A DNA stretch of 36,825 nt, taken from assembly GCA_036940085.1 (NCBI GenBank), contig JALLBK010000533.1, positions 1-36,825 of the forward strand, in the 5' to 3' direction. A program made the position numbers and the translations under genes. The notes beneath the pieces are model-generated. The model saw only the letters and a list, made by a program, of their open reading frames with translations. It ran no database searches and was not told where the DNA came from. Source of the DNA: Discostella pseudostelligera. Taxonomy: Eukaryota > Bacillariophyta > Thalassiosirophyceae > Thalassiosirales > Thalassiosiraceae. Below, piece by piece: positions 1-10,384 of this stretch (its first letter is position 1; each line of letters opens with the position of its first letter).

Positions 1-253
1 TGATGATGATGATGGTGATGGAGTATATGAACGCTTGGGATGCGGTAATGGCTGGCAATGGCGACGACGATTACGGCGCTTGAACGAGAGAGTAGCAATC
101 AACAGAGTAGGTAGTAGCGTTCGGTTCGTATGGACGGTCTCGAAATCGACATCAACAGTGCTGACGCAGATACGATACGAGCACTAACTACGATGCTATG
201 CTGAAATCTACGGAATTCTTCCGTTCCTTAAAAGTTCGGTTCCGATACCTTCG

Positions 254-649
254 CTTTGGCCCAGCCTGTTCGGTGTCTTTTTGACGGACAGGCGAGATTT
301 GATACAAATGTGCCTGTCCGTAACCCCATTCAGAGAGGTGGATTTTGGCGGGCCTTCTGTCTGAGCAGCCTGCATATTATGCTGCGACAGCTGTTGACGT
401 CACCCAGGCTTCTGCCTCAAGGAAGGACTGACGTCATTTGGATCGCAGAATATTACATAGCGATATATGAATTGAAAGTCATTCAAAATGACTGTCGGGT
501 CATCAATCAACCTTCCGACGAGAACAAATAATGTGGTCATGACTTGACCATGACGACGATGCCGGCCGGCTGCCGAGAGCCGCCGACCGCCGACGCCATC
601 GTATATATTTCTGCCCTCTCCCCCGGTCTCTCACCTTAATAAGCCCATA
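254..649 (+). promoter_or_regulatory. Promoter region of the LRAT-like gene with two CRE palindromes
   Basis: This non-coding stretch lies directly upstream of the ATG at 650. It holds two perfect TGACGTCA palindromes at 395-402 and 429-436, 34 bp apart, about 215-255 bp before the start codon. A perfect 10-bp inverted repeat (284-293 and 312-321, arms acggacaggc / gcctgtccgt) lies further upstream. bZIP proteins bind TGACGTCA, and in Phaeodactylum similar half-sites act as CO2/cAMP-responsive elements; a role here is inference. I see no convincing gene between 84 and 649. Confidence 0.45.
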
Positions 650-3082
650 ATGAAGTCTGATGATTTCGATGCCTTCGTCGGCGTCGGTGGAAATGCTACA
701 AGCAACGAAAATGATGGCAGTGGCAGTAATTCCGTTTTGGTCAATGGCGGTGGCGGAGGCCAGTCTCATTCTTCGCAGAATAACGATGGTGATACCGGGG
801 GTCTCCTAGACATAATGATTGATGCTTCCTCTGCTACTGCTATAGAAGATGCAGATGGTGGTGCTCCGTTAGAAATAGAAAATACTGACAGCAGCACCGA
901 CACTATGCCTATGGAAATATTTGGCGGCAGGCCAGGCGATGGTATAAATTGCACTCATCTGGTGGTCAATGGAAGCTCCTTCAATTCACATGGGCAGCCG
1001 AGTATTACCGAACAAGATGTTTTGGCGCTTTTTGGTGGTGCGGCCAGTGTCGGTGGAGTTCAAGCTTACAATGATGATGCACAACAACAGCGAGATGATG
1101 CGGCGGAGGAAGTGGAATCATACAATTTGCACAATCATATCAATAACAATTCCAATAGCAATTCGTACGATGAGTCGGTTGACGATGATTATGATTCAAA
1201 GAATGACGATGGAGATCTTATTGACATGGTTGGTTGGGACCTACGTCTTCAGCGACTTGATGACGACGACGCAGATGACTGTGCTTCTCCTTCCTTCGGC
1301 GTAGATAAGAACACACCCGCATTGGATGTCAATTCCAAGGCAGAAAGGGAAAGGAATATCACCACAATCAATACAAGTAAGGGCAATGGAGTCCGTCGGG
1401 GGGGATTGTTTGGAGGATGGAGGAGTGATAGGCTTCCAAAGGCAGCAGATGTCGGTGGGGTGAACGATACGACACCAATCTCATTATCGGCTACATCGTT
1501 ATCGTCATCATTATCAACTCCTCCATCATGGTCCAACGTATCAGATACTGCATCCAAACTTCCTACTACTACCTCGAATAGTAGAGGCGGAGGCTTCTTT
1601 CGTAGTCGGAGCAATAATGCCTCATCCACATCCTCCATCCCTCCTCCCAAGGCATTCCACGTCGGGGACGCATCCTACCTCCGAGTGCCATGCGATGGAA
1701 TCGACGTGGCTGCACTAGCCTATGGAGAGGGGGGCATCACTGGTGACACAATCGACCATCATCGCAATGCGTATAATGATGATGGCGAGGGTGATGTCTC
1801 TGAAGAGAATGGGGAGGAAGAGGAGGAAGACCACGACAATCGCTTGCGCCCGGGTGACCACGTCTTTGTATGGCAAACGTATGGGATTAATCCTCGTGCA
1901 TATCAGCGTCATGCTGTGGTGTTTAGTGTTACAAAGCGTTTGGATGGGGAGTATGCAACTGAAGAAGAGGATGAGGGGGGCATATCATTTGACATTGACA
2001 CATTGTATTCCGATCAGAAGGAGGGGAAGGATATCGAGGTGACGGTTGTTTCCTTTTATCACTTTCAACAGCATCATGCATCCCATGGAGCGGCACGAGC
2101 AAAGCAAGCAGCATCTGGCGATAGTCGGGGGAAACGATCCGGATGTAGACGCGAATCGCTCGAGGAATTCATTGGACAGGATGGCATGAAAAAGCAAAAA
2201 GCCCTCCATAAGGTGCGGTATGGACGCAAAGTCAAGAGAGGGTTGCTATCTCAAAAGGCCGGAGTGGGCACCGCGTTGAAAAAGGATGAGGTGGGCCTCA
2301 TACTCGCACGAGTTCAATACCTTTTGGATCATCCCGATCACCTACCCGATCACAGTGCATTGAGTGCCAATGGCGAATGTGCGAGTCTCTGGTGCCTAAC
2401 TGGACGGTGGTGCTCACTACAAGGTGCTAGTATATTGGCTGTCACATCTGTAGGTCAGGCTGGTGGGGCACTGCTGGCGGGTGGTATCTTGAGCAACCTT
2501 ACTGTTTTGGTGCCCATGCCAGGTGTGTGGGGTATGGCTGGCTGGTTTTGGTACGTCCCTGCCACTGTTGCCTATCCATTCCTTGTCCCGATGCTGGTTA
2601 CATTGGGTATGGCGAGTTTAGTTCCCCTAGAAATACTACGACGCAATCGGAAGAAGTGGCGGGGTATCACAGATGGGCTCAATCATCAATTCTGGTCGGA
2701 TACATCCGATGCGGTCAAGGAAGAATACTTTGGTGTCATGGCCACTGCCGATAAACAGTCTGAGTTGAGAAGTTTCTTCGGTGTTCGAGATGGAGATGTG
2801 AGCACTACCGATGATGCACGATACATGCCCGTGGGCGGTATGCCAGGTGGGCCCGATGGCAGTGATGATGATGAGGATGAAGCATTGGCAATACAACAAA
2901 TGGAGGCGAGTTGTCAGAATATCGCTGCGGATATGAATGTGGATTTGTCCGGCAGACCGCCAAGCAAGGAGCGTCCAAAGGGAAGTGGTGGCTGGGGTAG
3001 CTTTATAGGTAGCATGAAGAAGAAGGACAGTGGAACGAGTGATGGTTCAATGGAAACTGAGCGGTTTCGCACGCCATATTGA
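650..3082 (+). CDS. LRAT-like (NlpC/P60 superfamily) domain protein with membrane segments
   Basis: A single open frame of 810 codons starts at the ATG at 650. Residues 1-390 are low in complexity: runs of Asp, Asn, Ser and Gly typical of disordered diatom N-termini. From about residue 398 there is an LRAT-like fold start (LRPGDHVFVW), then a second strand with the expected catalytic His (RHAVVF, near 420). The second half of the domain follows at 574-590 (NGECASLWCLTG, then RWCSLQ). A hydrophobic stretch at about 595-665 suggests two or three membrane segments, and the tail is acidic and Lys/Ser-rich. LRAT/HRASLS proteins are papain-like acyltransferases or lipid hydrolases with a His-His-Cys centre. 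The usual NCE motif reads NGEC here, so the nucleophile is Gly575 or has shifted to Cys577. Membrane-linked lipid acyl chemistry is inferred from the family; the substrate is unknown. Confidence 0.6.
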   Translation: MKSDDFDAFVGVGGNATSNENDGSGSNSVLVNGGGGGQSHSSQNNDGDTGGLLDIMIDASSATAIEDADGGAPLEIENTDSSTDTMPMEIFGGRPGDGINCTHLVVNGSSFNSHGQPSITEQDVLALFGGAASVGGVQAYNDDAQQQRDDAAEEVESYNLHNHINNNSNSNSYDESVDDDYDSKNDDGDLIDMVGWDLRLQRLDDDDADDCASPSFGVDKNTPALDVNSKAERERNITTINTSKGNGVRRGGLFGGWRSDRLPKAADVGGVNDTTPISLSATSLSSSLSTPPSWSNVSDTASKLPTTTSNSRGGGFFRSRSNNASSTSSIPPPKAFHVGDASYLRVPCDGIDVAALAYGEGGITGDTIDHHRNAYNDDGEGDVSEENGEEEEEDHDNRLRPGDHVFVWQTYGINPRAYQRHAVVFSVTKRLDGEYATEEEDEGGISFDIDTLYSDQKEGKDIEVTVVSFYHFQQHHASHGAARAKQAASGDSRGKRSGCRRESLEEFIGQDGMKKQKALHKVRYGRKVKRGLLSQKAGVGTALKKDEVGLILARVQYLLDHPDHLPDHSALSANGECASLWCLTGRWCSLQGASILAVTSVGQAGGALLAGGILSNLTVLVPMPGVWGMAGWFWYVPATVAYPFLVPMLVTLGMASLVPLEILRRNRKKWRGITDGLNHQFWSDTSDAVKEEYFGVMATADKQSELRSFFGVRDGDVSTTDDARYMPVGGMPGGPDGSDDDEDEALAIQQMEASCQNIAADMNVDLSGRPPSKERPKGSGGWGSFIGSMKKKDSGTSDGSMETERFRTPY

Positions 3083-3490
3083 TTGCCGACTCCACAGACT
3101 TTGCTTCCTGAATCTCTTGCGTTTCTCTGATCTTGATCAATTCCAATTTCGTATCGATTTATTGCATTATGGACCGTACAATTCTTTCATCAAACAACTT
3201 CGACTGCTGAGGACCGCCCGCCGACGGACCCCATCATTGTCCCATCCACCACCAAACATCCGCAATCATTGACTGCATGTATGTGTAATAAGAAACAACA
3301 GAGGGATGATATGATATTGGAATATGGGCCTCCGGAGTATCCAACATCATTAATCATTGCATCCAACCATCCAGTAAGGCGACGGTCGACGGTGGATTGC
3401 CGTCGCATATCTTGTGGTATCTACTTCTTTCAGTGGTAGCATTGCTATCGATTGCATCCCTCGCCGCATTGGCACACCCCTATCTCAACG
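3083..3490. other. Intergenic region between the LRAT-like gene and VAC14
   Basis: About 400 bp separate two genes on the same strand, so it must hold the 3' end of the first and the promoter of the second. Short open frames here lack ATG context and family resemblance. I see no RNA gene, repeat or clear motif. Confidence 0.5.
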
Positions 3491-6400
3491 ATGAACTCAA
3501 TTCCCAGTAGCAGCGACGGTTTTGACGAGGACGAGAGCGCCGGTGACACTTCGGAAAATTCCAGCTCGTCGGTCCGAGCGGAGCGGCTGCGCGAGCGCAC
3601 CCAGCGGCACCGCGAACGTCTGCAGAGAGCCAAGCAATTTCATCAAAGTCAAAGTTCACAGCAGCAGCAACATCAGCAACAAGAAGAGCAGCAGAAGAGT
3701 CACAGGAGGAATTCTTCCGATTCGTCTGGATCCATCTCAACATCTTCATCTGTGCGTCGCGGCCCCGTGAACACCGCCCCTGCCATTAGCAATGTCTCCC
3801 CGCCAAAGCAGCCTCAGCAACAGCCGTCAATTCGCAAGCTTGACCCTCCTAGGTCTTCTCCACGGACTTCCCGTCGATCGATCAATAATCAAAATGACGC
3901 CACTGTTGCAGCGCAATCAGCATCTAGTGTCAGCAGTGACAATACTCCTCCACCTCCCACAAGTTCAAGTAGCACAACTTCTCCCAAGCCAAAAGCGAAT
4001 CATGCAACTTCCTCTCCATCACCAATTATACAGCATCCACCGCCACAGAAACAATACAATCCACCCCCACCATATCAACCGACTCCACCACCATCAGCAC
4101 CATATCCTCCTCCGTCATCGACATCTCATCGTGCAGGTCCAGTCTTGGTGTCGGTAGAATCCCCCCTTCCCCCACTAGTCCAACGCTCCCTTGGCGATCG
4201 ATCTTTTGACAAACGAAAAAATGCCGCCCTTGAAATCGAACAACTCGTCAAATCCCTAAATGAAGCACACAATATCCCCATGATCTCCTCCATCATTGCT
4301 GTATTAGCCAAGGACTTCTGCACCAGTATGAATGCCAACTATCGCAAGGGTGGCTTAATTGGTATTGCTGCCACGGCCATTGGGTTAATGGGCAATGCCC
4401 GAAGTCATCTCGATGGACTCCTCTTCCCTGTCCTCCAATGCTTTGATGATCCCGAAAGTCGAGTACGATATTATGCCTGTGAAAGTTTATACAATATTAG
4501 CAAGGTGGCTCGGGGGAGTATACTACGATACTTCAATCAAATATTTGATGGATTGACGAAATTATTTGCTGATGTGGATGTCGATGTGAAAAATGGTGCC
4601 AATTTATTAGATCGGTTGATTAAGGATATTGTTACCGAGAGTGAGACATTCCATGTGGAGCATTTTTTGCCACTGTTGACTACCTATATTCGGAGGACGA
4701 ATCCATATATTCGACAATTATTGGTGGGGTGGATTACGGTATTGGATTCGGTGCCGGACATTAGCATGATTGATTACCTACCGGATTTCTTGGATGGATT
4801 GTTCAATATGCTGAGTGATTCGAACCGTGAGATCCGCCAAGCGGCTGATAGTGCATTATCCGATTTCTTAAAGGAGGTGAAGCATGCTACCGTGATCGAG
4901 TTTGGACCGATTGTGTCGATATTGGTGAATCAAAGTCTTTCCAAGGATCGATTAAATCGTCTTACGGCAATCACGTGGATCGAGGAACTGATTCATCATC
5001 CATATTCGGGAGGCGATGCGTTCTTGCCTCATCATGCGGAGGTATTGAGTGCTATACTTTACTGCATTTCGGACTCAGAGGAGCAAATTTGTCTTGTTGC
5101 CGAACGCACCAACGCCGACTTGCTGTCGTTAGTGAAGGACACCCAAGGAGACTTTCGTCTGGCTCCATTGCTGGAAACTTTGACGGAGAAAATAATGACC
5201 AAAGATGACGTACCGACGAAAATGGCATCACTCCGATGGATCAACATGCTGTTGGAGAAACGGAGGGGGGATATGACAGAATTCGTCTCGCAGTTGCTTC
5301 CGATACTATTAAAGACTCTTTCGGATGCTAGCGATGCTGTTGTATTGTTCACGTTGCAAGTCCTTGCAAGAATATCGCTGGGAGACGGTGGAGGTCCATT
5401 GGATGAAGACTATACCCCCCCGGTGGTGCAAAATAACGGAGGAGCCGATGAAGGAAAGCCTGACGATGTACGCGGTGGTGGACTTCTTTGGGGAGAGAAA
5501 GATGAGAAATACTTCAAATTGGTGATAAATGCAATACTCGGCCTATTCGCTTCCGACAGGATGCTGCTCGAAAATCGTGGTTCGCTTGTGGTGCGCAAAT
5601 TTTGCGTCCTTCTCGATGCCGAAAGCGTCTACATGTTGATGGCAGAAGTACTCTCTCATTCCTGTGATATTGGTCGGGGTGGTGTTGCTCCGAAGGAGGA
5701 GAGTTTTGGTGCCGATGGCGTGGAAAATGGCTCATCTGTAGATGTTGATGGAGACGATAAACCTGTCAAATTTTCCATCGAATTTGTATCAACGATGGTT
5801 CAAACTCTCAATCTGATTTTATTAACGGCGAATGAGCTTCATGGCCTTCGGGTACTACTTGCCAATGCGCTTGAGCGAAACGGCCTTGACCGTGATGTTA
5901 CAGAGACTGAACCGGCGGATGAGCACATTGGAACAAGGAAGTCGGTACAAGTGTTTGAGACACTTTTTCGATGTTGGTGTCATTCTCCTGTCTCTATATT
6001 CTCATTATGTTTACTGGCTCGGGCCTATGGTGTAGCATTTGCATTGGTGCAGAAGTTTTCCGAGTTGGAAGTAACTGTCGGTAAGGAAGTCGCGTAAATT
6101 CTGATCAATGTGATGAACCTACTCTTACTAACGGATTGCCAACATATTAACACAGGATTTCTGATGCAAATTGATAAACTTGTTCAGCTGCTGGAAAGTC
6201 CTGTCTTTGTTCATCTTCGGCTGCAACTATTGGATGTGGAATCTCCGCATCACGCTCCTCTCTTAAAAAGTTGTTACGGGTTGCTCATGCTGCTTCCACA
6301 GAGTGATGCATTCCGAAGCCTGAGCGATCGGCTTACTACCGTTTGCAACCTTCGGGACAATCTTGGAATTCCACCAACAATCTCTTCTGCAACCAATTCT

Positions 6401-6733
6401 CGCATGGGTGCTCTCTCCAGTCGGCAGCACGACCTTCTAACTCACTTTGACAAGATAATGGATTTACACCGCACAGTGCGTGGGAGAGAAATGCAGCAAT
6501 TAATGGTTGGAGAACTCCTACACAGTGGTGTGAGTAGAGTCCGCCCCTCTAGTTCAGCTAATACCTCTGTGAGAGGGACAGGTCGAACCGTTCCTTCAGG
6601 CACCGCAGGAAGTGCTGTTTCTGCCAGTAGCAATGCGTCTCCGTCTGTAGTTTACGCTGCAAGTGAGCATGGAGTGAGCTCAGCGGGAACTCCGCCTGCT
6701 CCCAACCGTGGTCGAATTACTCAGGAAGTTTAA
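3491..6733 (+). CDS. VAC14: VAC14, scaffold of the PIKfyve/Fab1-Fig4 phosphoinositide complex
   Basis: Exon 1 is 3491-6080 and exon 2 is 6156-6733, giving 1055 aa. The intron at 6081-6155 (75 nt) has a GTAAGG donor, a TACTAAC branch site at 6126-6132 and a CACAG acceptor. Splicing joins LEVTVG to FLMQIDKLVQ, which matches the family without a gap. Residues 1-229 are a Ser/Gln/Pro-rich extension with poly-Pro runs, absent from the roughly 780-aa animal protein. From about 230 the VAC14 HEAT-repeat core begins (DKRKNAALEIEQLV, then NYRKGGLIGIAATAIGLM). The Fig4-binding C-terminal region starts near 763 (VQTLNLILLTANEL) and runs past the splice junction. VAC14 holds the PI3P 5-kinase and the Fig4 phosphatase together on endosomes and vacuoles to control PI(3,5)P2. 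An in-frame TTG extension to 3452 exists, but the first ATG is at 3491. Confidence 0.93.
6081..6155 (+). other. VAC14 intron with perfect TACTAAC branch site
   Basis: This 75-nt GT-AG intron contains an in-frame stop (taa after GTAAGGAAGTCGCG). The yeast-type branch sequence TACTAAC at 6126-6132 lies 23 nt before the acceptor. Its removal restores the family protein sequence exactly. Confidence 0.85.
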
Positions 6734-6947
6734 TTATTGGGCTGAGGTCGACGTAGGACTCATCAGATTATACAACCCGCATCGTTTCTTCTTGGACATG
6801 CCCATTGGACATGTTTTGTTTAATTAGATAGAAACGATGTATAGCACCTCCGTGACAACAATACCAGCGTCAGCAATGAGGTATTATAAAAGTTATGAAC
6901 GTGTATCGGTCTATCAATACAAAACCTCTTCTAATAATGAGATATTG

Positions 6948-9900
6948 TCATCGATTCGGCATAGTTGTTGATCCATCCAATCTCATGAGTTCCTCTAAAT
7001 CTAATTTGCCTTGATCTACCATCCACTTCACGATGTCATATCCGCAAGTTACCCAAGTCAATCCTTCGTCATACGAGTGTTGAGAATCACTGCCAGGCAG
7101 GGGCGTAGCAAGCTCGATCGGCTGGTCCTTTTCATGTGCAGGAAAATAGTACACCGAAGGTAAATCCCAAGCATTCACCCTGTCGTGTGGAACATCATTC
7201 GTTGACACGTCCAACTTCATAACGCTTATTACGCTGCTCCAGTTCATGGCTTGAACTAAGCTTGACAGCTCGTTCCAAAAGATCGAAAATCTTTTGCAGT
7301 GTCCGCAAGAACTACTTTGTAGCAGCAGCATGGTGTGCTCATCGTCGCGATCCATAACCAATGATTCAAATGTGTTACCCGTGAGCACAGTCACATTCGG
7401 CTTGTTAGAATTTTGCATATCCTGCGCTGCCTGGTTTGATGTTGGATCTGTGCCAGATCGAACAAATGGCTTTCCAATTGTACCATCGAAAAAGCTCTTG
7501 ATAAAGTTCCCTATCGCGCCTCCTTTGTTCGTCATTGTATTCTTTGCGATATCATTAGAACAAAGGTAGTACCTACTTGATTGCATCCCATTGCGACCTG
7601 AACTATCAGTGATCATCATCACTGGCAAGATACTTCGAGTCTTTCCCTTGTCAGGGTTTGAGCAGTAACTACTATCACCCGTAGAACTTCTGTAGCCCGA
7701 TTCCTCAGCCATCACACTGCCTTCATTACTATGCCTCGAGCCGAATAATTCTTCGTCGATTGGCGTCCAGATATCTATTCCAAATGCAGTCATAATACGC
7801 ACCTCGGAGCTGGGAACGATTAAGAAAACAACATCAGCGCCAGGACGGTCCATTCGATGTTGGAGAGCGGCATCGTAGAACATACGGATAGCCCTCTGCT
7901 GATTAAATAGCAGTAGCCCAGCCTCTGTCGAGTTGTCTAGCGATGTCGGCCAAGGCGGTCGATGCACGTTCTTGGACCCCTGTCCCTTGTATGCTGATCC
8001 CATATCCACAAACAGTACGGCATGCACCTTTCGATACCAGGGAAATGCAAGTTGAGACATGCGTTCTTTGTCAAACCAAATTACAGGTGGCGTCGAATGA
8101 ACAATTGTCGATGCCACCAAACTATTTCCCACGTATTTCACCGGTGTCAGCGGATTTTTTACCGCGTATTTACCATGGAGCTTTTGACTTTGCTCAGGTA
8201 TTGATTCATCTGATGCTGCTGGAACGAGTACTGCATGGGGTGATCGATGATTCATTTCGTCCCAATCTGTTCTGATTCTGTGGATAACTCGCCAACGAAC
8301 TTGGTCCCATACATTGTAAATTTGCTTCTCGTCTTGCCAATGCTGCTCGAGGTCAACGGAGTAGTCAACAAATCTTCTAATTTTCACAAATGCAACTGAT
8401 CCGACAAGTGAGTCTCCTACCTCACCGAATAGTTCGCCGCATAATTCTCCACTAAAGTTTGCTGAATTCTCATTGTGTGCGGTGGCATCCAGCGCGAGGA
8501 AGGCGACATCTGTTCGATGGGCCATTTCTACTGCAAGTTCCTCAAAATCTTTCATGGCCTTGCGCTGCTTATTCAAATGCATTAACTCCTCGACAGAAAT
8601 ATGTCCAAGGTCTATTGTCCGAAAGTCGATTGTAGAACGACACTGCACTATCAAAGTGTATGGATCTATCTCTTGCGACTCGCTTATCTTGTCACACTGT
8701 TCCAGGGTTGCATCATCAATTTTGTCATGTCCATGGCATTGAGTTCTCACTGTTACACATTCTTCATCCAAAATCTCAAAAGGATGAAAAATGCCTCCCA
8801 CTTCGCCACCTTCCTCCATTCCCATATAAAAGTGGAACACTTCCGACTCTAGCTTGCTTGTGTGTTTTTTCCTAGCTTGGGAAGGTCTTAGCAGACGATT
8901 ACCGTGGCTTTGTAGAAAGGATGTCATGTCATGCTGGGAAGCAAAGGTGAAAATTGGTGGATTCGTTGCATGGCTTTCCTCATCGGCATCATCGATGGAC
9001 GATGTCACATGACCAAGAAACAAACCCGTGATCACGAATCTATACCAGTACATCACAACAGAATCAAATAGATGCTTTGCTGTTTCTTTCGGACCGATGT
9101 AGTCCCAAATTCGCACCTGACTTTGATCCAAACTGTCGTCATCAATGACATCATCGTCACCATCAAGCTCGACATCATCGTCAAGAGTATTATCCTCCGA
9201 AAAGGTCAATATAAACTTCATTGCTGGATAATGTGTCACATTTCCAAAGATTTCTATGAATTCATCATCAATAGTAGAACTATCCATTATTCCAATAAGT
9301 GGTTTCTGTGTTGGTGTCAGTTGAAAAAACGAGAATTCATCCAGCAATTGTGCTGCCGATGTTGCCAATTCATGCATTATAGTTGCACCCTTTTCGCACC
9401 AAGGTGCTAGGAGGATAACAAGGACAAGCCGTCCACCATCTAAGGAATGAAGGAGTGATTCCGCTATTAATGGTTTGAAGGTAGAAGATGAGAGTATGCA
9501 AAAGTCAGTATCAAGCACTGACAAACAAAACATCACATCAACCTTATCTGGTGGTCTTACCATTCGGCCATATTTGTAGTCCGATTGGATTGTATTCCTC
9601 TTCTTCATCGACATAGTCCTCGCCCTCGCCCTCGCACTTTACAAAACTGTCTTCGTCATCATGTAGAGGAGTTAGCAATTCATCGATCTCTATTGATGAA
9701 GCTTCTGCCATAGTCGATTCCCAATCCACGACATTATCATCCTGTCCAGTAGCGGCAGTGGCGGCAGCAGTAGCGCTCTCCACGTCGTCGCCGGCAGCGC
9801 TCAGAATTTCGTGATCATCGCCATCGCTAGTACTCGTAGCACCACATGCTGTCGGTACAACCCAAGAATAGAACATCCATATTGGTGCACTGGAAATTAC

Positions 9901-9963
9901 CCCACGAATAGCAAACCATGCTGCTGCTTGGGGTACTAGTAAGCTCAACGTCATCGTTGTCAT
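6948..9963 (-). CDS. Secretory multi-domain thioredoxin-fold protein, TXNDC11/PDI-like
   Basis: Exon 1 is 9963-9561 and exon 2 is 9463-6948, giving 972 aa. The chosen intron, 9464-9560 (97 nt), has a GTAAGA donor, a TACTGAC branch site (9504-9510 on the opposite strand), a pyrimidine tract and a TAG acceptor. A 43-nt alternative ending at 9518 keeps the same frame but would use the branch site as part of its acceptor. Residues 1-40 are hydrophobic (signal peptide or anchor) and are followed by an acidic low-complexity segment. A thioredoxin-like unit with a single Cys follows (LVILLAPWCEKGA). The last domain has the redox motif SSSCGHCKRF, with C854 and C857. The order (degenerate Trx folds, then one CxxC domain) and the length resemble animal TXNDC11 (about 985 aa), an ER protein-folding factor. 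No KDEL-type tail is seen. ER oxidative folding is inferred. Confidence 0.7.
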
Positions 9964-10384
9964 TGGCAGGAAGCTTATGGTTCATCTACTACAACATGCT
10001 GTAGAGTGGAACGAGTGGTGATCGATAGGAGGAGTACGATAGGCAGGCCTACAGGTACGATAGGCAGGCGTCGTCGTCATCGTCGTCATCGTCGGTGGCG
10101 GTGTTGCAAAACTCATCTTCCACGTGTTAGGGTAAGTCAAAACCGCCCTATTCCACGTGGCAGCTTTTTGCGGGCGGCGGACGAACGGCATGCCATCGCC
10201 AACAACAAACACCAACCGCCCACACCAACATCCAAAATCAAGCAGCCCTCTTCCTCTTCCTCTCCTACAACTAACTAGATACACAACTACAATACCTCCT
10301 ACTTATGATATAATATATGCCTATGCCCCTTTAATTCAATACTACCATTAACCCCAACAATATCAGCGGATAACATAGAAGACC
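9964..10384. promoter_or_regulatory. Divergent promoter between the TXNDC11-like gene and CysRS
   Basis: The 421-bp region separates two head-to-head genes. It holds two CACGTG G-boxes in TTCCACGTG context at 10121-10126 and 10154-10159, 33 bp apart. A 15-bp direct repeat (gtacgataggcaggc, 10034-10048 and 10055-10069, period 21 bp) and a run of GTC/ATC triplets (about 10069-10094) lie on the TXNDC11-like side. No gene is supported inside. Confidence 0.5.

Noticed and set aside
256..531. 91-codon + frame in the left intergenic region
   Set aside because: It starts without ATG at 256, shows no family resemblance, and covers the inverted repeat and CRE sites of the LRAT-like promoter.
9518..9560. 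43-nt intron in the TXNDC11-like gene
   Set aside because: It also keeps the frame, but it is very short and would put TACTGAC at the acceptor junction instead of at a branch site. The 97-nt intron has a branch site and a pyrimidine tract.
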